Shown: positions 9,661 through 21,286 of the stretch, piece by piece
Position numbering within the stretch: position 1 is the first letter of the stretch
Layout of the letters: each line of letters opens with the position of its first letter
Assembly: GCA_032622095.1 (NCBI GenBank)
Contig: CP136061.1
Span: 20,522,991-20,586,990, forward strand
Direction of reading: 5' to 3'
DNA length: 64,000 bases
Source of the DNA: Siphonodentalium dalli
Lineage: Eukaryota; Mollusca; Scaphopoda; Gadilida; Siphonodentaliidae
Position numbers and translations under genes: made by a program
The notes under the pieces: generated by a model
Database searches by the model: none
Told to the model about the DNA's origin: nothing
The model's input: only the letters and a program-made list of their open reading frames with translations

Positions 9661-11604
9661 GACTTCTGATGAAAAATTCAAATTAGGGATGTATCCAGGG
9701 ATTCCAAACAGCGACTTACAACATTTGTCTTTATAAAATTAATTTTATATCGCAACCGGGTTTGTCCCACTGAAATTGTTGCAAACCGCATGTGGCATAT
9801 AAACTTGGTTTACATTATCTAAGCTAGTTAATTGATGTTATAGTTTTTAATCTCCCTGTGAATCATCGAATCATCAACCAACATGTACCGTATATAAAAT
9901 GATTGGGTCAGATACCTAACTATTTTATTCTTCTGTGTGGCATACATATATTAAAGGGGTACTGTATACCAAATCTGGCTATTTATGGGACCACCATCTC
10001 CTTTTATACTAAACAGAATATAAGTAACAAATGAATGAATTTGAGCCATGGATTAATGCAAAATACACTCATGTGCTCTACGAACGATGCAAACAACATG
10101 GTAAGTATAATGGAAATGAGTTTATGACTATAAACGCTCTTTGTTAATGATGCAATTTATAAGTCCCCCTTTAAATCAGCTGAAGTCAAAAGCACCGATC
10201 CCATGACATTCCCCTGGCCATGTGACCAATGTGTACCAATCTTCCTGCATATATTCTAAACTGATAAGGAATATGCTCTTTTTTTCTCATACATGTATAT
10301 GCTCCTTAAGTCGTCTGAGGTAAAAAATGACGGGTTACAAACATGACATGCAAGAAAATATTGTCACCGTTGATAACAATATAAAGAAAGCCAGCAAATT
10401 ACATTGCACATAGTTTGTCCGGAATTTAAGATGGACGCCGCTGAAACCACATTCGTCTTTAGAGAAGGTAATGCATTATATCAGTAAAAATTGTCTTGAT
10501 AACCTTTGGGAAACACATTATATCTCAGGTTGTCTTGTACAGATTGGCCTGAAATTTTGCGTGTCGTATTCTAAATTGTGCCTCAGGATATGGTCAAAAT
10601 TTGGGTGCAATCGGACTAATAGTTTTTTGAGTTTCGCAGTATAGCAAAAAACATTTGTCTTGTACGATACGGGTTAATAAATGGGCAGGGCAATTGGAGT
10701 TGTTTATTCGAACTCGTGACAGTGAAGGCCAATCGGAGATGAGTTTCTGATTCCGAGGGTCACGTGTTCAGGGCGAGTCGTCACTTTCTAGTGTACAGCG
10801 GTCGGCTCATCAAGTTCTAAAATATGATATATATTTTACAGTATATTCTTTGTAAAGAAAATCTGTTTCTAAGTATGAATTTTTTAGTTCGGGCATTGAA
10901 CAGTTCTCTAAACACAGGGCATACGGTATTATGTAAAAGGCGAGAACCCCCGCCTTCCCTGTAGACAGAGTTCGCACCCGTTTGGTTGGTTCAATGATTT
11001 AAAACATATAAAAGTCAGTAGGCGTTTATTTCTGTACGGCTTGTCTGCTGTCGCAACTGGGGATATATATGTCAAATTGTTGGTGGTCATGCAGGTCTTG
11101 TCTGTAAATATGAACATGAATAAAGCTAGAGCCTGTCCGTGTGGCTAGTTTGCAAAAGATGTTTTGTTGTCATTTATTCAGTGCAGGGAAGACATGGGTG
11201 TGATATATTTTTAAACATTGCTTTTATATAGATAGATTATTAAGTATTCTAAGTCACCAATTTCGTTTTACTTGGCAGTTTAGTAGAGTGCATGGTACCC
11301 ATACCCATTTTTTTGGTGAGACTAACCCTTCCAGTCTTAGTGTGTCTTCAGAGTAATAGCATTATAACTCACAAATTAGGAAGATTTCGTGACAAGTTAT
11401 ACAGCTCTGACAAAACTGTCCCATTAATTCACCAATAGATGTCAAATATTTGTCAAAATCAGATGATTCTGTCAAGATTGAATGATATTACAGTTATATG
11501 TCCAATAAATCCATAGCCAGCAATGTTCTAAGCAGTATAAGTGGCACGGGAAAGCCGATAGTATTATAGATCTGATCCTATCACAGTTTTTTATTTACAG
11601 ACTT
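9661..11604. other. Intronic sequence with one weak exon-like site
   Basis: No repeat family recognised. At 10431-10467 an ATG opens 12 codons (MDAAETTFVFRE) running into AGAAG|gtaatg, a plausible donor on the plus strand. There is no supporting downstream exon, so it is not called as a gene. Confidence 0.4.
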
Positions 11605-11608
11605 TTAA

Positions 11609-11979
11609 CCCTTTAACCAACAAACCGGCCAAAACCGGCCAAATAAAGCTTCAACAGCCTAAAATATCTTGGGTCTGTCTCAATAAAACCATACAAATAT
11701 GGATATCATTGGAACCGGCTCCTTGACCACATTGTGATAGTTACAGTTATGCCCTGTGCCAATGCATTCTCTTATATATGCGAGTCGACCATAGGTCGCC
11801 TCGCATATATAAGAGAATGCATTGGCCATTTTTTCTTACATTCTTTAACAATTTTATAATTTTTAATGTGTTATATATATATAAGCCAATGCATTCTCTT
11901 ATATATGCGAGGCGACCTATGGTCGACTCGCATATATAAGAGAATGCATTGTCACAGGGCCCTTCTGTTGGGTAAAGGG
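11609..11979 (+). mobile_element. TTAA-type element family A, full length (371 bp)
   Basis: Flanked by TTAA at 11605-11608 and 11980-11983. The terminal inverted repeat is close to CCCTTTACCCAACA on both sides. The left part has 'accggccaaaaccggcc'. The right part is two opposed palindromes built from 'ccaatgcattctcttatata' with GTCGACC/GGCGACC centres. No ORF. TTAA targets and CCCTTT-type ends fit a piggyBac-like non-autonomous element. Confidence 0.88.
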
Positions 11980-11983
11980 TTAA

Positions 11984-12969
11984 ACATCCTCAAGCCCTTG
12001 AGAGGTTCTGATTTTTTTTATTCAATGAGGCTACAGCAATTTTATTAGTTGGTTAATGATCAACAGGGAAAAAAGTTATTTAATGTGATGTGAAACACTA
12101 AGGTAGGGTGACCAAATAGAAATGCAGGATAATCTTGCTCAAAGTAGTTATTTTTACAAATATTAATCCAAACTGACAACACACACCGTCATTATTATAT
12201 ATTAATTAAATTTAACGACTTTCGGTGGCAAAATTATTTTCGTTACTTTATCGCTGATTAATTGCTTGCTTTATAAACCCCAAAAAAATCCTTAAAAAAT
12301 AAAACATTTTATCTTCATGCTGACAGGAATATAAAACATTCAAAGATAGTTGATGGCAAAAATTTTCTTTGATTTTCATTCCTTTCAATTATTTAAATTG
12401 TTTTTAAACTGTTTTTCAGCACTATGCCAACCAGTTCAGAGTGAAATATTCTGTTTAAGTATGTTTTTATTTCCCTGATGACCCTCCACCGTATATTATG
12501 TAACACATAATTTGGACATTCAAACGTGCCATGCTTTTTAAAGTTCCTCATCTGTCCATCAATCCATACAACACTTCCAAATTTGTCGTAAATTAAACAA
12601 AACCATGTAATCTAGCCATATTGTTGCCTCGAATTAGCAGTGACAGTGATGGAAATTCTCATTCCGAATGCGAGCAATAAGGAAAATTCTGGTCCATAAG
12701 GGGTACTCCATATTATGAAATCGATCGAATCGGAAGTTGGAACAGGGAATTAGACACGTGTTTCAGCCATTATCACATCAGCTTTGTCAATTATTAACTT
12801 GCTGAGCGTGCTCAGTTGGGGAATATTAATTTTTTTAAATTGACACCACATTTCAATTTGAGATAAGAAATCAATAGCTCTGGAGACGATGCCGTCTGCC
12901 ACCCATTGCCTTAAAACCATGACACCTGAATGTCAACTGTCATTTCCACCATATTACCTCTCTACCCAG
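11984..12969. other. Unannotated intronic sequence
   Basis: AT-rich sequence with no ORF or known repeat, apart from a faint match near 12165 to 7050. Confidence 0.45.
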
Positions 12970-13088
12970 GCCTTAAGATTGAACGAGAATCACCAAATTG
13001 ATTCTCGTAATGATTCTCGCGAAACTTTTAAATTTTCACTGCTTTATGACTAACTTGATTCGGCATTTAATTCTCGCAAAATTAAATG
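12970..13088 (+). repeat. Dispersed 'attctcgtaatg' repeat, copy 2
   Basis: Matches 5697-5812 in the same orientation over about 115 bp. Confidence 0.6.
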
Positions 13089-13090
13089 TA

Positions 13091-13300
13091 CAGTAATGCC
13101 CTACGTAATCAACTCCTTAACCACAGCAGAATTATGGGTAACTTTTCAGGATTTAGTCGGAAATATGGCTTGTTGCCATTCATCGAGAGCTCGTCCAGAG
13201 CTTTCCAATGAATGGCAACAAGCCATATTTCCGACTAAATCCTGAAAAGTTACCCATAATTCTGCTGTGGTTAAGGAGTCGATTACTTAGGGCATTACTG
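13091..13300 (+). mobile_element. TA-type hairpin MITE, reference copy (210 bp)
   Basis: Ends CAGTAATGCCC...GGCATTACTG flanked by TA (13089-13090, 13301-13302). The two arms are almost perfectly complementary over about 100 bp, with GAGCTCGTCCAGAGCTTT at the centre. Long hairpin, no ORF and a TA duplication indicate a Tc1/mariner-type non-autonomous element. Confidence 0.92.
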
Positions 13301-13397
13301 TATTTTGAGCATTGCTACCGCTTTCTTATTTCAATTGCAACTAAGCAGTTGCTAACTTCCATCATTTCAAGCAAGTCATTTGAAAATAATTATCTGC

Positions 13398-13469
13398 TTA
13401 ATGCACATATCATGAGATGGTTGTAAAAATTTAATTAGCAACAGACACGTCTTGTCTCTTCACACTTAA
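13398..13469 (+). repeat. 72-bp direct repeat, left copy (right copy 13888-13960)
   Basis: Both copies read 'aatgcacat..catgagatgg', 'gtaaaaatttaattagcaac', then 'cttcacacttaaa'. They directly abut the TTAA-AGGTACTC element on either side. Confidence 0.8.
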
Positions 13470-13885
13470 AGGTACTCAATCCGATTCGACAGTCCCCATA
13501 TCATCAGATTCCAACAACAGCAACATTTTTGAAATGCCGCTTCAGTTATCAGAATCGATTAATTGCCCAAAAATAATGCTAACCACAGTCAACTATAGTA
13601 TAAATTTGCCCAAAACTTGTTATTTATCAACGTTTTGTTCAACGAATTTTGCCAGTTGTCAAATATCTGACTTAGAGTTATCGATCTTCATCCGCTATCT
13701 GGTCAGATAAGTTCTTCTCTTCGACAGTTTACTGGGCCACTTAAAATTAAAATAATAGATTTCAAACATCGATATCTGATCACTCTGAGCTTTGATGGGT
13801 GGGTTCCCTGACTCGAATCAAATATTGTCAACCCCCAAAGCCAAAGAAATAGTAATTTAGGAGCGTCTAATCAGACTGAGTACCT
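13470..13885 (+). mobile_element. TTAA-flanked element family E (AGGTACTCA termini), full length
   Basis: TTAA at 13466-13469 and 13886-13889. The left end AGGTACTCAATCCGATT is the inverse of the right end AATCAGACTGAGTACCT. 416 bp, no ORF. A 5' half copy is at 50875-51078. Confidence 0.88.
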
Positions 13886-13887
13886 TT

Positions 13888-13960
13888 AATGCACATCATG
13901 AGATGGTTGTAAAAATTTAATTAGCAACAGAACACATCTTGTTTCTTCACACTTAAAATT
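13888..13960 (+). repeat. 72-bp direct repeat, right copy
   Basis: Partner of 13398-13469; ends in 'cacacttaaaattcc', carrying its own TTAA at the same relative position. Confidence 0.8.
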
Positions 13961-14314
13961 CCAATTTTCATCAAATTTGATCCAGTAATTGACATTTCAA
14001 GTGATATGCCAGACTAGAGCGAATCCGCTTCTAGTGATTGTGCGTGTGCAGGTGATTGTAACTCTAACATGAGAGGTCACTTGATTCTACTTCATTATTC
14101 CATAGAGAAATTGCTTCAAGATTGAAAATGTTAACATGAGCATTGTACTGTGTAATGAAGGATGTTGTGTTCCACTACCGAGAGGTCGGTCAATGTGAGT
14201 TAAAATATGTGAATACCTAAAGGCACTCGTACATTTGGCCATGTATTCAAGGAGTGACTCAAAAAACTTTAGTAGCTTTATAGTAAGCCAGAGAGAAGAC
14301 AAAAGTAGACATAG

Positions 14315-15890
14315 GTGACGTTTACACATAGCCGGTGAAGCCGTTACCCGGCGAACCCGTTAGCCGGGGAAGGTTGTGCAGAGTGTTTACACATTGCCGG
14401 CGAAAATACGCATATATTCATGTGTCTCCTTTACTTGTTAATAGTTTTCGTTTTAGTTCTCACTGAACTGCAGTATGATATTGCTGTACACCTGTAAACA
14501 TCTAGCCGCTTCCGGTTAGAGATATGGTTGGGCAGTATAGTGAAATGAAACTTTTTAGAAATGGAAATGCCGAAATTATTAATATCCAACTCAAACTTTC
14601 AGGTATTGCTATTGGTAATTTTATAGATATTTAAAACACATTGTTTCACAATTGGTTCACATACAGCCTGTGAAGTGAGTGTCGCACCAAAAGCATGGCC
14701 ATTGTCAGTTTTGGGATCTTTTCGTCGCATACATCTACAAATTGGTGTCTAATCATTCGGATTGGATTTTATATTATATATATAAGTTTCAACATTGCGA
14801 ATCAAATGTGACACATTTTCCGTTTGCACATTATACAATAAAATATGTTTTTCATTTTACTCGGGCGTTCACCATGTCCATGTATATAGGGCCGTGGCGA
14901 TGGGGGTGTCTCATCCCAACTTTAATCAAAATATTCAAAAGCTGGAAATTTCATACCTGACACGGAAATAGTTGGACATTTGACATCAGCAATATGATGA
15001 AATTGTTCTTGTAGTTTTATTTTCAACAATTTGTTATTGGTGATTTCTTTAGGCAACATTTGTTTATTTTTTTACCAAATTGTTGGACTGAAATGATCCA
15101 ACCTTATTAGAGGTGCGTCAAGTTTGGAAAATGTCCAACAATTGGAAATCTTAAGGCTGGATGCTAGGATTTTGAAATTTTCAGGGTTCAGATTTAAAAA
15201 TATTCTCACACCTGGCCATAACCACGGTCGGTCGATAAATTCCAAAGATGAACAGTCCCACACCTCCAAATCAGGCCGTCTAGACCCGTCCCTGTGTAAA
15301 TATGTCCACGGCGCACTCAGATTTAGATTATTGAACTAATTGTCCATTAAGTTTGAATCCACAGAAACGTGCCATCCCATTTCTTCCATATATATATATA
15401 TGGACATACATGTACATGAATTAATTCCCTCGAATGCGCAACAAATGTACCATGCACATGCAGAGTATGTGTACCATCATCGGTTAGTATTTATAATAAT
15501 AGCTTATAACCAAGGTGCGTGACCACCGACCTGACAGCTGATTAGAGACAATCAAACTGGCACACTGACCAATATATACACAGGTGAAAAGCGGGCTGGT
15601 CTATCAGCGATTGCACAATAATATTGTTCGAGTTAATTGTTGAAAGGGAATCACCCATGACGGCATGACCCCAGATAAACATCTAACTTAACCGCAGAGC
15701 GAATTAGAATCCATACGACAATCAGGTGCTTGTACTAAATCATTTTATCCAAAAGTTGAAAACCGTATAGCTGAGTATCCGGATAGCCGTAATTCTTATC
15801 CGGCGAAGTATAAACACTCTATTGTTATCGCTGCCGGCTAAAGCGAATGCGATCTTCGCCGGGTAATGTATAAACACCCCCATAGTCTGT
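14315..15890. mobile_element. Candidate 1.57-kb non-autonomous DNA element with ~85-bp diverged TIRs
   Basis: The left end (GGTGACGTTTACACATAGCC, then 'cccggcgaa', 'agccgg', 'gagtgtttacaca' and 'gccggcgaa') pairs in inverse with the right end (GCCGGGTAATGTATAAACACC preceded by matching motifs). The interior is AT-rich. Open frames of 60-93 codons, for example 14679-14960, show no family resemblance. Target duplication not resolved. Confidence 0.6.
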
Positions 15891-15957
15891 TCGGTGATGT
15901 TCTGAGCCAGCATGAAATTATTTCCATGAGTGAACGGTTCTCAGGAACTTGATGCTA

Positions 15958-16183
15958 CAGTAATGCCCTAAGTAATCGACTCCTTAAACACAGCAGAATT
16001 ATGGGTAACTTTTCAGGATTTAGTCGGAAATATGGCTTGTTGCCATTCATCGGAAAGCTCCCCCGGAAATCTCTCCCCGAGAGCTTTCCGATGAATGGCA
16101 ACAAGCCATATTTTCGACTAAATCCTGAAAAATTACCCATAATTCTGCTGTGTTTAAGGAGTCGATTACTTAGGGCATTACTG
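15958..16183 (+). mobile_element. TA-type hairpin MITE, full length (226 bp)
   Basis: CAGTAATGCCCTAAG ... CTTAGGGCATTACTG between TA dinucleotides. Arms are nearly perfect complements. Opposed open frames on both strands encode the same peptide core (NKPYFRLNPEK), which shows the symmetry rather than a gene. Confidence 0.92.
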
Positions 16184-16227
16184 TATGAGCCAGTAAGAAA
16201 GTATTCCCAGAAGTGAACCAAAATATA
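16184..16227 (+). repeat. Duplicated flank, part 1 (partner 17583-17700)
   Basis: 'gaaagtattcccag' and 'agtgaaccaaaatata' match 17587-17626. The second part resumes at 16968-17058 ('atagcatattgattcgc'). The sequence between them is inserted material. Confidence 0.7.
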
Positions 16228-16685
16228 ACTAGAGGTGTGACTGTCCCAATGGGACTACGGATACCCCCCTGTTTTTAAAATACTAAGATGTTTCACATGT
16301 CAGTAAATATTTAGTTAAAATAATAAAATAACAGTTCCCATTGCAGGTGTACAACCATAACCCTAATCTTAAACCTATTGACCGAAAAATGTAGGAATAA
16401 AAGCTTGGACAAAATTATGTATGTTGCGAAAAAGGAATAAAAGCTTGGACAAAATTATGTATGTTGCGAAAAAGGGGAATAACTCCACACAAAAAATGTC
16501 GGACAGACGTCGTAATCGCAGGTGCACAGGTTCCCATGGTGGTTGATGTCTGTGCCAAGTTTCACGGAAATTGATAAAAAAAACGACTGAGAAAAACTCC
16601 GGACAAATTTGTGTCCACGGACGGACGACGGACAAGCTGACTCCAGTATACCCCCCCCCCCCCAACTTCGTTGCGGGGGGTATAA
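16228..16685 (+). mobile_element. ACTAGAGGTG repeat element
   Basis: Starts ACTAGAGGTGTGACTG and ends in a (GGAC)n-like stretch, a C-run, then GGGGGGTATAATTA. Contains a ~50-bp tandem duplication (16384-16480; 'ggaataaaagcttgg' twice) and the shared 'aaatcgcaggt.cacaggttc' block. Related copies: 56863-57204, and parts of 24199-24560 and 51539-51832. No transposition protein. Confidence 0.65.
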
Positions 16686-16689
16686 TTAA

Positions 16690-16958
16690 CCCTTCCATGA
16701 CTGGAGCTTCTTGAAATTTTGCTAAAACTTTGTGCGAATGCATCCCCTTATATATGCAAGTCTCCCATAGGGAGCCTCGCATATATTAGAGAATACATTG
16801 GCCTTACAATATTTATCTTGACCTTGTAAGCCAGTGTATTCTCTTACAGGTATATGTGCAAAGCTCCCCATGGGAGACTCACATATATAAGAGAATGCAC
16901 TGGCACAGTAAAGTCAGTATATTTAATGCTGCACCAGCGCAGCTCCCGTCATGAAAGG
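16690..16958 (+). mobile_element. TTAA-flanked foldback family B, full length (269 bp)
   Basis: TTAA at 16686-16689 and 16959-16962. The ends are CCCTTCCATGACTGGAGC and GCTCCCGTCATGAAAGGA. Inside are two hairpins of 'gcat...cttatatatg' with 'ctcccatagggag' centres and the spacer 'accttgtaagccag'. It inserted in the TTAA at the end of the ACTAGAGGTG element. Confidence 0.85.
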
Positions 16959-17058
16959 ATTAAATATCTGATAGCATATTGATTCGCCGGAATCTCAACC
17001 AAAGCATATGAGGTAACAAATATACTCAACTATGGAGGGGTGATTTATAATTAACATA

Positions 17059-17235
17059 CAGTAATGCCCTAAATAATCGACTCCTTATCCACAGCAGAAT
17101 TATGGTTAATTTTTCATGATTTAGTCGGAAATACTCACTGAGAGCTTTCCGATGAATGGCAACAAACCATATTTCTGACTAAATCCTGAAAAATAACCCA
17201 TCATTTTTCTGTGTCGATTATTTAGGGCATTACTG
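17059..17235 (+). mobile_element. TA-type hairpin MITE with central deletion (177 bp)
   Basis: Both termini and TA flanks present; the left arm jumps from 'cggaaata' to 'ctcactgagag'. Confidence 0.88.
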
Positions 17236-17313
17236 TATATATATGCCTAAAACTTTTACCCCAACTTTAAACATTTAAATAATGGAAGAATAATCAGCCG
17301 TTCTACTATACTA

Positions 17314-17492
17314 CAGTAATGCCCTAAATAATCGACAGGATTTAGTTGGAGATATGGCTTGTTGCCATTCATCGGAAAGCACTCGCTGAGAGCTTTCCGA
17401 TGAATGGCAACAAGCCATATTTTCGACAAAATCCTGAAAAGTTACCCATAATTCTGCTGTGGTTAAGGAGTTGATTACTTAGGACATTACTG
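17314..17492 (+). mobile_element. TA-type hairpin MITE with left-arm deletion (179 bp)
   Basis: CAGTAATGCCCTAAATAATCG joins directly to 'acaggatttagttgg', skipping the 'ccttaaccacagc' segment. The right arm is intact to ACATTACTG and TA. Confidence 0.88.
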
Positions 17493-17999
17493 TATATCCT
17501 GTCTTAAGTGAAATCCCACTATAATAGCATTACAGTAACACAGAGAGATGACCGTACAAGTCATAGCCTGATCAGTGGTGCCCTGAAGTGAGAAAGTATT
17601 CCCAGGAGTGAACCAAAATATAATTAACAATCTCATAGCATATTGATTCGCGGGGTTCTCAACCAAGAATAATTCGAGATGCATATGAGGGAACAAAAAT
17701 AAAATCCAGAGAAAAGTGGAAGCAACGACATCCAATAAGCCAGCTAATATTGGAACTCATTAATACAGAGAGTATGGCATCACAAACTGGCCATGACCCA
17801 AAAACCAAGAAGCTGTTTTACAGTAGACCGAACCCTTATATCCTGTTTTGTACCGATTTAATCTATATACCCCTATCAGCCTATCAGGCTCTCATTGCAG
17901 CCATTAGACGACAAGTAATGTCAGGCGTGAGACATAGGTGATCAAAAGGTAGCTTATCAAGTCATCCCCGAAAAATATAATTATAAAGGAGACACAAAA
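17493..17999. other. Intronic sequence with paralogue of 16184-16227 plus 16968-17058
   Basis: 17583-17700 is the uninterrupted version of a sequence split at 16 kb by two insertions. The rest is unrecognised. The frame at 17750-17941 has no family resemblance. Confidence 0.5.
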
Positions 18000-20290
18000 A
18001 CTAGTCATCCCCTGTTATATATAAACTAGTCACCCCATGTTATATATAAACTAGTTATCTCCTCTTATATATAACTAATTATCCCATGTTATATATAAAC
18101 TAGCTATCCCATATTATATATAAACTAGTTATCCCCTGGTATATATAAACTAGTTATCCCCCATGTTATATATAAACCAGTTACCCATGTCATATATAAA
18201 CTAATTATACCCATGTTATATATAAACTAGTTATCCGACATTATATATCCTGTTATTCCCATGTTACATATAAACTAGTTACCGCATGTTATATATAAAC
18301 TAGGTATCCCTTTGTATATAAAATAGTTATCCAGTGTAGTACCCCATGTTATATATAAACTAGTTATCCCGTTATATGTAAACTAGTTATTATCCTCTGT
18401 TATAAATAAACTAGTTACCCCATATTATATATAAACTAGTTATTATCCTCTGTTATAAATAAACTAGTTACCCATGTTATATATAAACTAGTTATCCCAT
18501 TATATATAACTAGTTCTCCCCATGTTATGTAAACTAGTTATCCCCTGTTATATATAAACTAGTTATCGCTTGTTATGTATACACTAGTAATCCCCTGTTA
18601 TATATAAACTAGTTATCCCCATGTTATATATAAACTAGTTATCCCATATGATATATAAACCAGTTACCCATGTCATATATAAACTAATTAACCCCATGTT
18701 ATATATAAACTAGTTATCCCCATGTTATATATAAACTAGTTATCCCATATTATATATAAACCAGTTACCCATGTCATATATAAACTAATTATCCCCATGT
18801 TATATATAAACTAGTTATCCCACGTTATATATCCTGTTATTCCCATGTTACATATAAACTAGTTACTGCATGTTATATATAAACTAGGTATCCAGTTGTA
18901 TATAAAATAGTTATCCTGTGTAGTAGCCCCATGTTATATATAAACTAGTTATCCCATTATATGTAAACTAGTTATTATCCTCTGTTATAAATAAACTAGT
19001 TACCGCATGTTATATATAAACTAGTTATCCCATTATATATAACAAGTTCTCCCCATGTTATGTAAACTAGTTATCCCCTATTATATATAAACTAGTTATC
19101 CCTTGTTATGTATACACTAGTAATCCCCTGTTATATATAAACTAGTTATCCCCATGTTATATATAAACTAGTTATCCCATATTATATATAAACCAGTTAC
19201 CCATGTCATATATATACTAATTATCCCCATGTTATATATAAACTAGTTATCCCACGTTATATATCCTGTTATTCCCATGTTATATATAAATAGTTACGCA
19301 TGTTATATATAAACTAGGTATCCAGTTGTATATAAAATAGTTATCCTGTGTAGTAGCCCCATGTTATATATAAACTAGTTATCCCATTATATGTAAACTA
19401 GTTATTATCCTCTGGTATAAATAAACTAGTTACCGCATGTTATATATAAACTAGTTATTATCCTCTGTTATAAACTAGTTACCGCATGTTATATATAAAC
19501 TAGTTATTATCCTCTGTTATAAATAAACTAGTTACCGCATGTTATATATAAACTAGTTATTCCGTTATATATAAACTAGTTATTATCCTCTGTTATAAAT
19601 AAACTAGTTACCCCATGTTATATATAAACTAGTTATTATCCTCTGTTATAAATAAACTAGTTACCGCATGTTATATATAAACTTGTTATCCCGTTATATA
19701 TACACTAGTTCCCCCCATGTTATATAAACTAGTTATCCCCAGTTATATATAACTAGTTATCCCTTGTTATGAAAACACTAGTTATCTCATGTTATATATA
19801 AACTAGTTATTCCCATGTTATATATAAATTAGTTATCCCCATGTTATATATAAACTAGTTATCAGCATGTTCATATAAACTAGTTATCCCATGTTATATA
19901 TAAACTAGTTATCCCATGTCATATATAAACTAGTTATCCCATTATATATAAACTAGTTATCCACTGTTATATATCAACTAGTTATCCCCAGTATATATAA
20001 ATTAGTTCTATCCCCTGTTATATATAAACTAGTTATCCCCATGTTATATATAAACTAGTTATCCACATGTTACATAAAACTAGAAATTCATATTATATAT
20101 AAACTAGTTAGTAGTTATCCCATGTTATATATAAACTAGTCATCCCCTGTCATATATAAACTTGTTATCCGAATTATACATAAACTAGTTATCACCATGT
20201 TATATATAAAGTAGTTATTATCCTCTGTTATAAATAAACTAGTTATCCCGTTATATATAAACTAGTTATCCCCTGTTATATATAAACTAG
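18000..20290 (+). repeat. AT-rich minisatellite, ~24-25-bp unit with AACTAGTT
   Basis: Roughly 90 units of 'gttatatataaactagtta' plus a variable 'tcccc/tcccat' spacer. Each unit carries the self-complementary AACTAGTT and TATATA. Longer blocks recur: the marker 'tatataaaatagttatcc' with 'tgtagta' appears near 18320, 18905 and 19335, so multi-unit blocks of about 585 and 430 bp were duplicated. Confidence 0.93.
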
Positions 20291-20380
20291 TCCGCCAGGG
20301 TACCCCGAGTCACCACACCAAATTTGGTTGAAACAGATCTGGGAGAAAACTCCGGACAGACAGACAGATCCTACTCTTTT
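20291..20380 (+). repeat. Tail fragment of a GACAGACAG-type dispersed repeat
   Basis: 'accaaatttggttgaaac' followed by 'ggacagacagacag' is the 3' arrangement seen in the element ending at 31378. Confidence 0.5.
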
Positions 20381-20412
20381 ATATACAATGTATATAGAAT
20401 TTCTATACTTAA

Positions 20413-21286
20413 AGGCCCACTTAATTTTCACCTTCAGATTACATCATACAAAATATATGCCATATTATATACCAATTGAAAGAGGAAGGTCCGAAACATT
20501 ATATTATCAACTTATCCGGTGTAATAAACTGTGGACATGTTGTTTTTGTTGAGTTGCCAACACGTTTTGTCATCAAGACTGAAGTAAAAATCAGTATTAT
20601 TTTCAAATCAGGGGGAATAACTCTATATATTAAAGATAGAGTTCTTCCCCTTCCATTGAACAAGTTTGAGTTCTGTTGCATTCTGGGTGTCACAGGGGGG
20701 GGGGGGGGGAAGTCTTTAAATGATTTCAGCAGTTTTCTATTTCTCTGTGGGCATCTTCTGAGACACAGATGTTTCAAATAGTGATGAATTATAGTATTCT
20801 AATAATATTTTAACCCTTTACCCAACAAACCGGCCAAAACCGGCCAAAGAAAGCTTCAACAGCCTAAAATATCTTCGGTCTGTCTCAATAGAACCATACA
20901 AATATGGATATCATTGGAACCGGCTCCTTGACCACATTGTGATAGTTACAATTATGCCCTGTGCCAATGCATTCTCTTATATATGCGAGTCGACCATAGG
21001 TCGCCTCGCATATATAAGAGAATGCATTGGCCTAAAAAAAAACTTTTTTTAACACTTTTTACAATTTTTTCTTACATTCTTTAACAATTTTATAATTTTT
21101 AATGTGTTAAGCCAATGCATTCTCTTATATATGCGAGGCGACCTATGGTCGACTCGCATATATAAGAGAATGCATTGGCACAGGGCCCTTCTGTTGGGTA
21201 AAGGGTTAAGGCATATATCTTTATTAAAACCGTATATCAAGTCACCATAAAAAAAATAATTGGCGACTCGAAAATTAAGTGGGCCT
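20413..21286 (+). mobile_element. TTAA-flanked element family D (AGGCCCACTTAATTTTC termini), host of a nested family A copy
   Basis: TTAA at 20409-20412 and 21287-21290. A perfect 17-bp terminal inverted repeat AGGCCCACTTAATTTTC occurs at both ends. A complete family A element (20814-21205 with its own TTAA flanks) sits inside. The right end is only about 20 bp into the intron from the GT7 exon 1 donor on the minus strand. Confidence 0.85.
20814..21205 (+). mobile_element. TTAA-type element family A, full length, nested in family D
   Basis: TTAA at 20810-20813 and 21206-21209; terminal repeat CCCTTTACCCAACA on both ends. Same architecture as 11609-11979, with an A-run and 'ttacattctttaacaatttt' between the two palindromes. 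Confidence 0.92.

Noticed and set aside
18000-20290. Replication origin or promoter array suggested by TATATA repeats
   Set aside because: The repeats are a simple minisatellite; nothing else supports function.
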